Under the pieces are notes generated by a model that saw only the letters and a program-made list of their open reading frames with translations, ran no database searches and had not been told where the DNA came from. From Phnomibacter ginsenosidimutans (GTDB taxonomy: Bacteria; Bacteroidota; Bacteroidia; Chitinophagales; Chitinophagaceae), in assembly GCF_009740285.1 (NCBI RefSeq), contig NZ_CP046566.1, forward strand, positions 853,501 to 917,500: a stretch of 64,000 bases of DNA, in the 5' to 3' direction. The stretch's first letter is position 1. The number at the start of each line of letters is the position of its first letter. The translations under genes were made by a program, and so were the position numbers. This document shows, piece by piece, positions 34,849 through 45,758 of this stretch.

Positions 34849-36207
34849 ATGGGACGTAAATTATTGTTGGAAAAAGCACATGTAGAAGGCATTCGCTACT
34901 ACGACGTTTACCGCCGCGAAGGTGGCTACCGGAGTGTAGAGAAAGCGCTGAAAAGCATGACGCCCGATGAAGTAACAGAAGAAGTGAAAAAAGCGGTCTG
35001 CGTGGCCGTGGCGGTGCCGGTTTTCCTACCGGTATGAAGTGGAGCTTTTTGGCCAAGCCAGAAGGCGTGCCCCGCTACCTGGTGGTAAATGCCGATGAAT
35101 CGGAGCCCGGTACTTTTAAAGACCGCTACCTGATGGAGTTTATTCCGCATTTGCTCATCGAGGGTATCATCACTTCATCTTATGCATTGGGTGCCAATAG
35201 TGCATACATCTACATCCGTGGTGAGTACGCCTGGATTCCTGATATTCTGGAGCAAGCCATTGCCGAAGCCAAGAACAATGGCTGGCTGGGTAAAAACATT
35301 TTGGGCACCGGTTACAACCTCGAAGTATATGTACAGCGTGGTGGTGGTGCTTATATCTGTGGTGAAGAAACAGCCCTCATCGAAAGCCTGGAAGGCAAGC
35401 GGGGCAACCCTCGCATTAAGCCGCCATTCCCTGCGGTAAAAGGTTTGTGGGATTGCCCAACCGTGGTGAACAACGTTGAAACTATTGCTGCTGTAGTACC
35501 CATCATTAATAACGGTGGTGATGACTATGCAAAGATTGGTGTAGGCCGTTCTACAGGTACCAAGCTCATGAGTGCCTGCGGTAATATCAACAAACCTGGT
35601 GTGTACGAAATTGATATGACCATCAGTGTAGAAGAATTCATTTTCAGCGATGAATACTGTGGTGGTATTGCCAACGGCAAACGCCTGAAAGCCTGTATTC
35701 CCGGTGGTTCTTCTGTACCCATTTTGCCTGCTAACCTGCTTGCTGAAAACCGCCAAAGGCGAACAGCGTATGATGCACTACGAAGGCCTGAGCGACGGTG
35801 GTTTTGCTACCGGCTCTATGATGGGTTCTGGTGGTTTTATTGTGTTGGATGAAGACCAGTGCATTGTAAAACACACTTATACATTGGCCCGCTTCTATCG
35901 TCATGAGAGTTGTGGTCAGTGTTCACCTTGCCGCGAAGGCACCGGCTGGATGGAAAAGATTTTGTGGCGCCTGGAAAATGGTCAGGGCAAACTGAGTGAC
36001 ATTGATTTGCTGGTAGACATTCAAAGCAAGATTGAAGGCAACACCATTTGCCCCTTGGGCGATGCGGCCGCATGGCCCGTGGCTGCTGCCATCCGTCATT
36101 TCCGCGATGAGTTTGAATGGCATGTGAACAATCCGAAGGAGTGCTTACAGCGCAACTACGGTTTGGCCCACTATGCCGATCCGATTCATGTACCGGTAAC
36201 TGCGTAA
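34849..36207 (+). CDS. nuoF: NADH-quinone oxidoreductase subunit F, two frameshifts
   Basis: 51-kDa-type subunit that binds NADH, FMN and cluster N3. GLRGRGGAGFPTGMKW is the NADH-binding glycine motif, followed by YLVVNADESEPGTFKDR (FMN). The cluster motif is SCGQCSPCREGTGWM with the fourth Cys in NTICPLGDAAAWP. Two breaks: a run of six A at 34987-34992 needs a seventh, and an extra C at about 35738 interrupts ANLLLKTAKGEQ. Repaired length is about 452 aa. A methyltransferase gene follows instead of nuoG. Confidence 0.94.
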
Positions 36208-36241
36208 ATAAACAGGGCGGAGACAAGCCAACGCAACTGCT

Positions 36242-37035
36242 ATGACCTTGTCGAAACTCATATACATACCCCGTGCAGTGGGCGACTGCATACAAGTTCT
36301 TTTCCATCATTCGCTTTCGTGGCCATGGCGATGGTCGCTGATGAAAGCACTGCTACAATTGAAGTGGACTTTGTGGCGGCATCCGGCGCAGCAATCTGTG
36401 TCCGTTATGCTGCAGCAACAGCCGCTTCTTTTTTCCAACCATAGCGATGCACAAACATTGCTGAAAGAAATTTGGTTGCAGCAAGTGTATCAGCCACAAA
36501 CGCCTTTGCCAGCAAATGCCCGCATGCTCGATCTGGGTGCCAACATTGGCAACAGTAGTGCATACATGATGCGGTTACACGGTGTAAACACTGTGGTAGC
36601 CTACGAACCCGATGCTCAAAATTTTTGTTGCTGCAACAAAATTTGGGACATCATTCATCGGTTCAGTTGCATCAGCAGGCTGTTGGCACAAAACACGAAA
36701 CAAGATCCATAGCACTGAGCCATGCGTCGGGCATCAACAAGCAATTTGATGTGCCTGGTACTGATGCGGTGATTTCGGTAGCAGACATTGCAGATGTGTT
36801 GGCTCCCGGTTTCGACCTGGTGAAAATGGATATTGAAGGAGCAGAGTGGCCATTGCTGCAACGCATTGCCACACTCAACCTGCTGCAGAAAGCGAATTAC
36901 TGGATGATTGAATTACATGCTTTGCATGCACATACTGCTGAATGGGCAACCATCACAGCTTTATGTACGGAACAAGGCTATCAAATGGATCGAATAGACT
37001 GTGTTTGGCATTTGTATAAAATGCCGGACCGCTAA
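36242..37035 (+). CDS. FkbM-family methyltransferase inside the nuo operon, frameshifted
   Basis: About 264 aa. SAM-binding motif I is ARMLDLGANIGNSSAYMM, with VVAYEPDAQNF after it. The FkbM-type DLVKMDIEGAEWPLL follows, then IELHALHAH. The frame breaks in the T-run at 36622-36626 (five T, six needed), after which LLLQQNLGHHSSVQL continues. It sits with gaps of 34 and 17 bp between nuoF and nuoG on the same strand, so it must be co-transcribed with them. FkbM enzymes methylate hydroxyls of sugars and small molecules. A link to complex I is not known to me. Confidence 0.85.
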
Positions 37036-37052
37036 AATGAAGGATTCAACAT

Positions 37053-38165
37053 ATGTCGGACCAACTGTTGAAAGTAACCATTGATAACATTACGGTAGAA
37101 GTACCGAATGGCACCACTATTTTGCAGGCAGCCCGCAAAATTGGCGGTGATGTTACGCCGCCTGCAATGTGCTTTTACACGCCATTGAAAGGTAGCGGTG
37201 GTAAGTGCAGAACCTGCCTGGTGGAAGTGAGCAAGGGCTCTGAAAAAGACCCTCGCCCCATGCCGAAGCTGGTAGCCAGTTGCCGTACCACCGTAATGGA
37301 TGGTATGGAAATAAAAAGCATTACCAGCCAGCGGGTGTTGGATGCCCGTGCTGGTGTGGTAGAATTTTTGCTGCTCAATCATCCGCTGGATTGCCCCATT
37401 TGCGATCAGGCCGGCGAATGCCACCTGCAAGACCTGAGCTACGAGCATGGCAAAAACGGTACCCGATACGAGTTTCAGCGCCGCACATTCAAAAAGCGTG
37501 ACCTCGGCCAGTACATTCAACTGCACATGACGCGTTGCATTCTTTGCTATCGTTGCGTATTTACTGCCGATCAGGTTTCTGAAAAGCGGGTGCATGGTGT
37601 ACTCGACCGTGGCGACCATGCTGAAATTGCTACGTACATTGAGAAGAACCTCAACAACGAATTCATTGGCAACGTCATTGACGTTTGCCCCGTTGGTGCA
37701 TTAACTGATAAAACATTCCGATTCAAAAACCGTGTTTGGTTTACCAAGCCTATGACAGCACACCGCGATTGCGACAAGTGCTGCGGCGAAGTAACCTTAT
37801 GGATGCGTGGCGATGAAGTATTTCGTGTAACAGCCCGCAAGGATGAATGGGGTGAAATAAAGACCAGCGAAAAAACAGGCAAGACCGGTTGGATTTGCAA
37901 CGACTGCCGTTTTGATAAAAAGAAAGCCAGCGACTGGACCATAGAAGGACTGGCACCTATCGATCGTCATTCGGTAATTGGACAGGGTAAATACAAAGGC
38001 CTGAAGAAGCCGGAAGAAACCATTGAGAAAGTGCTGGATGGCCGCAAGCCTCGTTTGCTCATGGACATTCACAGTGTGAGTGAGGTAAACAATCCGGCGA
38101 TTGAACTGAGCGAAATCAACGGTCCTGCAACCAGTGCTGTATTTAAGAAAAACAATCACGAATAA
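37053..38165 (+). CDS. nuoG: NADH-quinone oxidoreductase subunit G, short form
   Basis: 370 aa, far shorter than the 700-900 aa NuoG of proteobacteria. The 2Fe-2S ferredoxin-like domain (CFYTPLKGSGGKCRTC, later SCRTT) and the NuoG-type His/Cys 4Fe-4S region (HPLDCPICDQAGECHLQDL, MTRCILCYRC, VCPVGALTD) are intact. The Mo-bis-MGD-like region is reduced to its first part (CDKCCGEVTLW, ICNDCRFDKK). Short NuoG proteins are usual in Bacteroidota, so this is not a truncation. The electron path N1b-N4-N5 is preserved. Confidence 0.92.
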   Translation: MSDQLLKVTIDNITVEVPNGTTILQAARKIGGDVTPPAMCFYTPLKGSGGKCRTCLVEVSKGSEKDPRPMPKLVASCRTTVMDGMEIKSITSQRVLDARAGVVEFLLLNHPLDCPICDQAGECHLQDLSYEHGKNGTRYEFQRRTFKKRDLGQYIQLHMTRCILCYRCVFTADQVSEKRVHGVLDRGDHAEIATYIEKNLNNEFIGNVIDVCPVGALTDKTFRFKNRVWFTKPMTAHRDCDKCCGEVTLWMRGDEVFRVTARKDEWGEIKTSEKTGKTGWICNDCRFDKKKASDWTIEGLAPIDRHSVIGQGKYKGLKKPEETIEKVLDGRKPRLLMDIHSVSEVNNPAIELSEINGPATSAVFKKNNHE

Positions 38166-38175
38166 TCAATAAGCA

Positions 38176-39252
38176 ATGACATTTTCACTATTAGCCATCA
38201 CATTGGATTGGGCACTGGTGTTGGAGAAATTTTTGTTGATACTGGTGGTTGTATCTATCTCTCTGGGCTTTGCGATGTACAGCACTTACGCTGAGCGTAA
38301 GGTGGCTGGTTTTTTGCAAGACCGTCTTGGACCCAACCGCTTCGGCTGGTTTGGTTTGCTGCAGCCTGTGGCCGATGCCATCAAGCTTTTTGCCAAAGAA
38401 GACATCATTCCCAATAAAGCCAACAAGGTATTGTTTGTGCTTGGCCCGGGCCTGGCTATGCTGGCCGCCCTTATGACCAGTGCTGTTATTCCTTGGGGCG
38501 ATACACTCACTATTGGCGACCGTGCTGTTAGTCTGCAAATAGCCGACATCAATATTGGTATGCTGTATGTGTTTGCCGTGGTAGCACTCGGTGTGTATGG
38601 TGTAATGATTGGCGGCTGGAGTAGCAACAACAAGTTTTCATTGTTGGCGGCTATCCGTGGTGCTTCGCAAAACATTAGTTACGAACTGGCTATGGGCTTG
38701 TCGATTATCGCCCTTGTATTTGTGACAGGTTCACTCAGCTTGAAGGATATCGTAGTATCGCAGCAAACCATAGGTTGGAATTTCTTTTTACAACCCCTCG
38801 GCTTTTTGTTGTTTATGATTTGTGCGTTTGCCGAATGTAACCGTACTCCATTTGACCTTCCCGAAGCTGAAAATGAATTGAACTTTGGTTACCATCAGGA
38901 GTATAGCTCTATGAAGCTGGGCTTTTACCTGTTTGCTGAATACATCAACATGTTCATCAGCAGTGTTATCATGAGCACACTCTATTTCGGCGGTTATGAT
39001 ATTCTTCCTTTTGTAGATGAAACAAAGTGGGGCCTCGATCCGAATGTGCTTACCCTGTTGGGCTTTGGTGCCTTGTTGATTAAGACCGTTTTCTTTGTAT
39101 TCTTCTTCATGTGGGTACGCTGGACCATTCCCCGTTTCCGCTACGACCAGCTCATGAATTTGGGTTGGAAAAAATTGATTCCTTTGGCCCTCATCAATAT
39201 GCTGATTACTGCCGCCGTGGTATTGTATCTGCAAAATGGCTGGCCTAAATAA
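38176..39252 (+). CDS. nuoH: NADH-quinone oxidoreductase subunit H
   Basis: Membrane subunit at the quinone-site junction, 358 aa with about eight transmembrane helices. STYAERKVAGFLQDRLGPNR is the conserved first loop. CAFAECNRTPFDLPEAENEL is the acidic loop, followed by GYHQEYSSMKLGFYLFAEY. Intact frame, 10 bp after nuoG. Confidence 0.96.
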   Translation: MTFSLLAITLDWALVLEKFLLILVVVSISLGFAMYSTYAERKVAGFLQDRLGPNRFGWFGLLQPVADAIKLFAKEDIIPNKANKVLFVLGPGLAMLAALMTSAVIPWGDTLTIGDRAVSLQIADINIGMLYVFAVVALGVYGVMIGGWSSNNKFSLLAAIRGASQNISYELAMGLSIIALVFVTGSLSLKDIVVSQQTIGWNFFLQPLGFLLFMICAFAECNRTPFDLPEAENELNFGYHQEYSSMKLGFYLFAEYINMFISSVIMSTLYFGGYDILPFVDETKWGLDPNVLTLLGFGALLIKTVFFVFFFMWVRWTIPRFRYDQLMNLGWKKLIPLALINMLITAAVVLYLQNGWPK

Positions 39253-39322
39253 ATCATCATTCACCTAAAACAACCACAGCGAAATTTTTTCATTTTGAAT
39301 TAATCGCAAACGCTGTTCAGAT

Positions 39323-39877
39323 ATGCAACCATTAACCAACAGATCGAAGCAGGTAGACCGCAGTCCGATGACTTTTTCGGAGAAGCTGTATCTGCCCAGT
39401 ATTGCCAAGGGCATGGCCATCACATTTTCGCACCTTTTCAAAAAGCGCCCCACCATTCAGTATCCTGAGCAGACTCGTCCGTTCAGTCAGGTATTTCGTG
39501 GGTTGCATGTATTGAACCGCGACGAAGAAGGCCGTGAACGCTGTACCGCATGTGGGCTTTGTGCAGTGGCTTGTCCTGCAGAAGCCATTACAATGGAGGC
39601 AGCCGAACGCCAGGACGGTGAAGAAAACCTGTACCGTGAAGAAAAGTATGCCGCCAAGTATGAAATCAACATGCTGCGTTGCATTTTCTGTGGCTTGTGC
39701 GAAGAAGCTTGTCCGAAAGATGCCATTTACCTGAGTGAAACTTTTGCGCCAGCTAACTTCAACCGCCAGGGTTTCATTTACAATAAACAAGAACTGCTGA
39801 TTCCCAATCCGGTGACAGAAAAAGAAGCTTATGAAAAAGCTGCCGGTGGCAGGGTTCGTAAGCCAGTGAACGAATAA
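39323..39877 (+). CDS. nuoI: NADH-quinone oxidoreductase subunit I
   Basis: 8Fe ferredoxin subunit carrying N6a and N6b. Two CxxCxxCxxxCP motifs: CTACGLCAVACPAEAI and CIFCGLCEEACPKDAI. 184 aa, with an N-terminal amphipathic part. It passes electrons to N2 in NuoB. Confidence 0.96.
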   Translation: MQPLTNRSKQVDRSPMTFSEKLYLPSIAKGMAITFSHLFKKRPTIQYPEQTRPFSQVFRGLHVLNRDEEGRERCTACGLCAVACPAEAITMEAAERQDGEENLYREEKYAAKYEINMLRCIFCGLCEEACPKDAIYLSETFAPANFNRQGFIYNKQELLIPNPVTEKEAYEKAAGGRVRKPVNE

Positions 39878-39973
39878 TTGAAAGTGGCTTAACTGCCGCA
39901 GCTCACACGCATTGCACTTGCACACACGTATGCCTTGCATACTTCTTTGACCTCACTATTATTGAAACAACCA

Positions 39974-40474
39974 ATGAATACCTTTCAAATTACATTCTGG
40001 TTTTTGAGTGCACTGGCCGTGTTCAGTTCTCTCATGGTGATTACCAGAAAAAATCCGGTGTACAGCGTACTGTTTCTCATCATTACGTTTTTTGCCATTA
40101 GTGGTCATTACATTTTGATGAATGCGCAGTTTCTCGCCATTGTCAACATCATTGTATATGCCGGTGCCATCATGGTATTGTTCCTGTTTGTGCTGATGCT
40201 CATGAACCTCAACAAGGAATCGGAGCAACAAAAAAACAAATACCTGTTGTGGAGTAGCGGCATTGCCGGCGGTATGCTCATGATAGTGCTGATTGCCGCT
40301 TTGGATACGCCAGACCCCGCTATCATCACGAAGCCTGGCACAGGTGAAATTGGCCTCATCAAAAATTTGGGAACCAAACTGTTTACTGATTATGTAGTGC
40401 CTTTCGAAATCAGCAGCATTCTCTTTTTGAGTGCTATGGTGGGTGCTGTGGTAATTGGTAAAAAAGGCGATTAA
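39974..40474 (+). CDS. nuoJ: NADH-quinone oxidoreductase subunit J
   Basis: Five-helix membrane subunit, 166 aa. NPVYSVLFLIITFFAISGHY and AIVNIIVYAGAIMVLFLFV (the conserved helix with a pi-bulge) are diagnostic, and the end is FLSAMVGAVVIGKKGD. The start at 39974 (MNTFQITFW) is preferred over 39935, which adds a non-hydrophobic leader. Confidence 0.94.
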   Translation: MNTFQITFWFLSALAVFSSLMVITRKNPVYSVLFLIITFFAISGHYILMNAQFLAIVNIIVYAGAIMVLFLFVLMLMNLNKESEQQKNKYLLWSSGIAGGMLMIVLIAALDTPDPAIITKPGTGEIGLIKNLGTKLFTDYVVPFEISSILFLSAMVGAVVIGKKGD

Positions 40475-40500
40475 TTTTTTCAAGCAACAACCGGTAGTAT

Positions 40501-40839
40501 ATGCCTATATCTTATTACATCTTTTTAGCCATCATCATTTTTTCCATTGGCGTTACGGGTGTGCTTACCCGCAGAAATTCCATCATTGTGTTTATGTGCA
40601 TTGAGCTCATGCTGAATGCCGTGAACTTGTTGCTGGTGGCTTTCTCAAAGCTGCATCACCAACGCATGCTGGTGCTCGACCCCGCTAATGTAACCGCTGG
40701 TACCGAAGGCCAATTGTTTGTGTTCTTCATTATGGTGGTAGCCGCTGCTGAAGTAAGTGTGGGCCTCGCCATTATTGTACTCATGTACCGCAATGTGCAC
40801 AATGTAGATATCAACTTCCTGAACAGATTGAAGAACTAA
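40501..40839 (+). CDS. nuoK: NADH-quinone oxidoreductase subunit K
   Basis: Three-helix MrpC-like subunit, 112 aa. [20 protein letters not shown] with the membrane Glu ([10 protein letters not shown]) and the second Glu in [13 protein letters not shown], both of the proton channel. Intact, 17 bp before nuoL. Confidence 0.96.
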   Translation: MPISYYIFLAIIIFSIGVTGVLTRRNSIIVFMCIELMLNAVNLLLVAFSKLHHQRMLVLDPANVTAGTEGQLFVFFIMVVAAAEVSVGLAIIVLMYRNVHNVDINFLNRLKN

Positions 40840-40856
40840 CAGAAGAATCGTACGCT

Positions 40857-42747
40857 ATGAAATTTGCACCTTATATACCATTACTTCCGCTGGCAGGCTT
40901 CCTGATCGAATGGATTGCTGCGCAACCGGCTGAGCAAAACTGCTACCGGTATTGTAGGCAGTGGAGTAGTGTTGATTGCCTTTGTGCTGAGCATATTGGT
41001 GTTCAACAGTGCTGCTGCCGGCCAGTCGCAGATTTTTCAATTGTTCGAGTTTATCAAGGTTGGTTCGCTCAACATTCCTTTTGAGTTTCAGGTAGACCAA
41101 CTCACAGCTTTGTTTTTGCTGGTGATTACCGGCGTTGGTTTTCTCATTCATGTATACTCTACCGCATACATGCACGAAGAAAGCAATGCCCATTTTGCCC
41201 GCTACTTTGCTTACCTCAACTTGTTCGTATTTAGCATGCTGCTGCTGGTAATGGGCGGCAACTATGTCATCATGTTTATTGGCTGGGAAGGTGTGGGTCT
41301 TTGCTCATACCTGCTCATTGGTTACTGGTTTAAAAACCGTGAATACAACAATGCTGCTAAGAAAGCCTTTGTGATGAACCGCATAGGTGATCTTGGCTTT
41401 TTGGTGGCAGTGTTTTGGATGATTCAAACTTTTGGCAGCACCAGTTACGCTAACGTATTTGCGCAGTTGCCTGGCGAAGCTTCGACTGCAGTACTCACCG
41501 GCATCACTTTGTTGTTGTTGGTAGGTGCCATGGGTAAAAGTGCACAGATTCCTTTGTACACCTGGCTCCCCGATGCCATGGCTGGTCCTACACCTGTATC
41601 AGCGCTAATCCATGCCGCTACCATGGTTACCGCCGGTATTTACATGATTGCCCGTAGCAATCTCATGTATGCACTGGCGCCTGCCAGTATGCATGTGGTA
41701 GCCATTGTTGGTTTGGCTACTGCGCTGCTGGCTGCAACCATTGCCATCAAGCAAAACGACATCAAAAAAGTATTGGCTTACTCTACTGTTAGCCAGCTCG
41801 GTTATATGTTCCTTGGTTTGGGTGTTGGTGCTTTTACCGGCGCTGTATTCCATGTAATGACGCATGCATTCTTCAAAGCATTGTTGTTCCTGGGTGCGGG
41901 TAGTGTTATTCATGCCATGCATCATCAGCAAGACATGCGTTTTTATGGCGGCCTCAAAAAGTTCATGCCCATTACGCATTTTACCATGCTCATGGGTTGT
42001 TTGGCCATCGCTGGTATTCCGCCATTCAGCGGCTTCTTTTCAAAAGATGAAATACTGGTACATGCCTTTGAAGCCAACCCTGTGTATTATGTACTCGGTT
42101 TGTTGGGTGCATTGATGACGGCCTTTTACATGTTCCGTTTATACGCCATGACTTTTATGGGTGAATACCGCAGCGACTTATCACATCATCATCCGCATGA
42201 AAGCCCTAAGGCCATGACCGTTCCTTTGATGGTATTGGCTTTGCTGAGTGTGGTAGGTGGTTTGATTGGTATACCTGCATTGTTCATGCATGATGGACAT
42301 AAGCTGAATACATTTCTGACACCCATTTTCGAAGGGTCTCAGCAATACCTTGAAAAGCATGAGCCATTGAGTCACAGTCAGGAGTGGATGATGATTGCGA
42401 TTAGTGTGAGTCTGATTGTAGTGATGATTCTGGTGGCCGTTCGCAAATACAGCAAGTCGGTAGATGCGGAAGCCACAGGCTTAGGCAAAGTGCTCGAAAA
42501 TAAATGGTATGTAGATGAACTGTACGATATGATTATAGTGAAGCCTTTGCTGGCCATCGGTGGTTTCTTCAACACCGTGGTTGAAAAGAGCGGCATCGAT
42601 CGTATTGTAAATGGTGTTGGCAAAGGCATTCATTATAGTAGCCGCCAGTTGCGTTTGTTGCAAAGTGGCAACGTAGGCAGCTACTTGCTGATGATTGTGG
42701 TGGCTATCATCTTGCTCATTCGTCTTGTATTCTATCTGAAATTGTAA
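40857..42747 (+). CDS. nuoL: NADH-quinone oxidoreductase subunit L, frameshifted
   Basis: Antiporter-like proton pump subunit, about 630 aa. An extra G at 40908 breaks the frame; removing it gives PLAGFLINGLLRNRLSKTAT, the usual N-terminus. Then FIGWEGVGLCSYLLIGYW (key Glu), TWLPDAMAGPTPVSALIHAA (Lys/His helix) and AYSTVSQLGYMFLGLGV. The C-terminal lateral helix region (IIVKPLLAIGGFFN...) is present. Confidence 0.95.
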
Positions 42748-42771
42748 CAGCAAACGCACAAATAATATCTG

Positions 42772-44211
42772 ATGATGCTCTCTTCTTTCATATTCATTCC
42801 GCTACTGGCAGGCTTGCTTTTGTTTTTTGTACAACAGCAGCAGTTGGTAAAAATCCTGTCGCTGGCAGCCGCTGCTGCAGTGCTGGGCGTGGTGCTGTAT
42901 GCTGTATCGTTGCCAGCCGGCCATGCTTCGCTGAGTTACACTACAGGTTGGCTCGGTAGTATCAACAGCAATTTTTCTTTGCTGTTGGATGGCCCTGCCA
43001 AAATCACCACCTTACTCACGGCTGTTAGCTTTGTGATTATTTTCATTGCTACCTGGAACAATGACTATGCCGATGGCAATAGTTATTATGCCCTCATGCT
43101 GTTGTCGATGAGTGGACTCATGGGCGTATTCCTGAGTGCAGATGCTTTGTTGTTCTATTTCTTTTGGGAACTGGCACTTATTCCTGTATACTTTTTGTGC
43201 AGCAAGTGGGGTGGCGAAAAACGCATTCCCGTTACGTTTAAATTTTTCATTTACACGTTTGTGGGTTCGGTGCTGATGTTGATTGGTATCATTTACCTCT
43301 ACAACAAAACCGCCGACCACAGTTTTGCATGGAGCAGCTTTAAAGCTGTGGTGCTTACTGCCAAAGAGCAGGCCTATTTCTTCTGGTTCTTCTTCATTGC
43401 TTTTGCTATCAAAATGCCAGTGTTTCCTTTTCATACCTGGCAGCCCGATGCATACGAAACTTCGCCCACCAGTACTACCATGGTGCTGAGTGGTGTGATG
43501 GTGAAAATGGGTTTGTTTGCGGTGATTCGCTGGTTGCTTCCAGTGTTCCCCGACATGAGCGATAAAATGGCCAGCCTCATCATGATCTTCAGCATCATTG
43601 GTATGCTGTATGCATCACTCATTGCCATGAAGCAAGACAGCATCAAGCGGTTGATTGCTTATTCTTCTATTGCTCACATTGGGCTGATGAGTGCGGGCTT
43701 GTTTGCCGGTAATACGGTAGCGTACAATGGTGTGCTGGTGCAAATGTTCAACCACGGTATCAACATCATTGGTTTGTGGATTGTGGTTGACATTATTGAG
43801 CAGCAAACCGGCATTCGCAAAATGAGTGAGCTCGGCGGTTTGGCACAACAAGCTCCCCGCCTCACCATTATGCTGGTGATTGTGGCTCTGGCCAATATTG
43901 CGCTGCCACTCACCAACGGTTTCATTGGCGAATTCATGATGTTTACCGGTTTGTATCAATACAATCCATGGTATGCAGTGGTGGCTGGTATCAGCATCAT
44001 TTTCGCTGCTGTGTATACACTGGGAATGATTCAAAAAGTTTTTTATGGCGAACTGAATACTGCCGTAAAAGTGGTGGATTTAAAACTGATGCAGTGGCTG
44101 GCACTGGCGCTGATAGTAGCCATGATTTTTGTAGCAGGTGTATATCCAAAACCACTGCTGCAACTGGGCGAAGCTGCCGGACAAGTGATAGCCACAACGG
44201 TAACCAAATAA
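42772..44211 (+). CDS. nuoM: NADH-quinone oxidoreductase subunit M
   Basis: Second antiporter-like subunit, 479 aa, about 14 helices. FFWELALIPVYFLCSKWGGE carries the conserved Glu, FPFHTWQPDAYETSPT and KRLIAYSSIAHIGLMSAGLF are diagnostic for NuoM. Intact frame. Confidence 0.96.
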   Translation: MMLSSFIFIPLLAGLLLFFVQQQQLVKILSLAAAAAVLGVVLYAVSLPAGHASLSYTTGWLGSINSNFSLLLDGPAKITTLLTAVSFVIIFIATWNNDYADGNSYYALMLLSMSGLMGVFLSADALLFYFFWELALIPVYFLCSKWGGEKRIPVTFKFFIYTFVGSVLMLIGIIYLYNKTADHSFAWSSFKAVVLTAKEQAYFFWFFFIAFAIKMPVFPFHTWQPDAYETSPTSTTMVLSGVMVKMGLFAVIRWLLPVFPDMSDKMASLIMIFSIIGMLYASLIAMKQDSIKRLIAYSSIAHIGLMSAGLFAGNTVAYNGVLVQMFNHGINIIGLWIVVDIIEQQTGIRKMSELGGLAQQAPRLTIMLVIVALANIALPLTNGFIGEFMMFTGLYQYNPWYAVVAGISIIFAAVYTLGMIQKVFYGELNTAVKVVDLKLMQWLALALIVAMIFVAGVYPKPLLQLGEAAGQVIATTVTK

Positions 44212-44249
44212 AGAAACAGATCTAATTTTTTCAATACGAAGCTGATATT

Positions 44250-45629
44250 ATGAACCTAATCATTTTTGGCGGTTTACTGGGTGTAGTCATGATGTTTGGC
44301 GGTTTGCTGATGAAGCAAAAACACCAGGCTACGTTGTTGGCCACCATCCTCATGGCTTTGTTGCTGGTGCTCAACAGCTGGGAAATCTATCATAGTCCAG
44401 TGTTTACTGTGAACACCCTGAACATGCTCGAAACCACCCGCTTTGGATTGGTGCTGAATGAAATAATGCTGGCAGCAGGGCTCATTTACTTTTTGCTCAG
44501 CGGCCGCGACATTGAGAAGGTAGGCAACCACGTAGCTGAATATTATGCATTGATGTTTTTCATTTTTGCAGGTATCGGCATTGCTACCAGCTATACCAAT
44601 TTGCTGATGCTCTTCCTCGGCATCGAAATCATTTCTATTCCATTGTACATACTTACTGCTGCTGATAAGCGCAACCTGAAAAGTGTGGAAGCTGGTTTGA
44701 AATACTTTTTGATGGGCTCTTTCAGCACAGGCATTATGCTCATGGGTATTGCGCTGATTTATGGCGGCACTGGTTCATTCTTGCTCAGCAAGTTTAGCTT
44801 GTTGGGTGCGCCCATGAGTTACAACCTGGTAGGTGGTTTGCTGCTGGTATTGGTAGCCATGGCTTTCAAAGTAAGTGCGGCTCCATTCCACTTTTGGACG
44901 CCAGACGTATACGACGGTGCGCCTACTGTATTCACTTCATTTATGGCCACCATTGTAAAAGTGGGCGCCTTTGTTGCTTTCATCAAATTGTTTGAAGGTT
45001 CGTACACCATCATTGAGGGTAAGTGGCAGTTGGTGATGGCCATTATCATTGCACTTACCTTGCTCATAGGCAATATCACAGCCGTGTTCCAGCAAAGTGT
45101 AAAACGCATGCTGGCATATTCTTCCATTGCACAAGCCGGCTTTATGTTGTTCTCACTTTTTTCGATGAACAACTGGGGCAAAGAAGGCATTGTGTTGTAT
45201 GCGGCGGCCTATTCTTTGGCTACCATTGGTTTGTTTGCTGTGTTGGCCAAAATGGAAGATTACACTTTCCATGGCTTCAATGGTTTTAGCAAACGTGAAC
45301 CCATGATGGCCGTAGCATTGACTATCTTTTTGCTGAGCCTTGCCGGTATTCCGCTGACCATCGGTTTCTTTAGCAAATACTATATGGTGGCTTCGGCTAT
45401 TGCTACTGGCGGCAAATTTTTGTGGCTTACTATATTGGCCATGCTTTGCGCTGCCATTAGCGTGTACTATTATTTCCGGGTGATACAAGCCATGTACTTT
45501 AAGCAGGGCGAAATAGTGAGTACACTACCTGTGGCCCCAACATTCCGCTACCTGCTGTTGGGTGTGGCTGCTGCTGTGGTTTTTCTGGGTGTAATGCCTC
45601 AATGGATTTTGCAATACCTGTATTTCTAA
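44250..45629 (+). CDS. nuoN: NADH-quinone oxidoreductase subunit N
   Basis: Third antiporter-like subunit, 459 aa. LGIEIISIPLYILTAADKRN, FHFWTPDVYDGAPTVFTSFM and KRMLAYSSIAQAGFMLFSLF match NuoN. It is the last gene of the operon and is followed 16 bp later by a terminator. Confidence 0.95.
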   Translation: MNLIIFGGLLGVVMMFGGLLMKQKHQATLLATILMALLLVLNSWEIYHSPVFTVNTLNMLETTRFGLVLNEIMLAAGLIYFLLSGRDIEKVGNHVAEYYALMFFIFAGIGIATSYTNLLMLFLGIEIISIPLYILTAADKRNLKSVEAGLKYFLMGSFSTGIMLMGIALIYGGTGSFLLSKFSLLGAPMSYNLVGGLLLVLVAMAFKVSAAPFHFWTPDVYDGAPTVFTSFMATIVKVGAFVAFIKLFEGSYTIIEGKWQLVMAIIIALTLLIGNITAVFQQSVKRMLAYSSIAQAGFMLFSLFSMNNWGKEGIVLYAAAYSLATIGLFAVLAKMEDYTFHGFNGFSKREPMMAVALTIFLLSLAGIPLTIGFFSKYYMVASAIATGGKFLWLTILAMLCAAISVYYYFRVIQAMYFKQGEIVSTLPVAPTFRYLLLGVAAAVVFLGVMPQWILQYLYF

Positions 45630-45645
45630 TACAATTGTTGTGGTG

Positions 45646-45678
45646 AAAAAAGGCGGTTCCGATGGAGCCGCCTTTTTT
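45646..45678 (+). terminator. Terminator of the nuo operon
   Basis: AAAAAAGGCGGTTCC pairs with GGAGCCGCCTTTTTT (one T-G pair), loop GAT. A very strong rho-independent terminator. Confidence 0.93.
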
Positions 45679-45758
45679 GTTGCCAAAATCGAGGATGCCA
45701 AGCGGTATAACTTTATCAGTGGTAAAACCGCACCGCTCATTAGCTATACCTTTATGCC

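Noticed and set aside
34987..35740. Programmed ribosomal frameshifting in nuoF
   Set aside because: The first site is a plain A-run with one base missing; the second is not slippery. Neighbouring genes have similar single-base breaks, so sequence error is simpler.
37053..38165. nuoG as a truncated gene
   Set aside because: It starts and stops cleanly and short NuoG proteins are normal in Bacteroidota.
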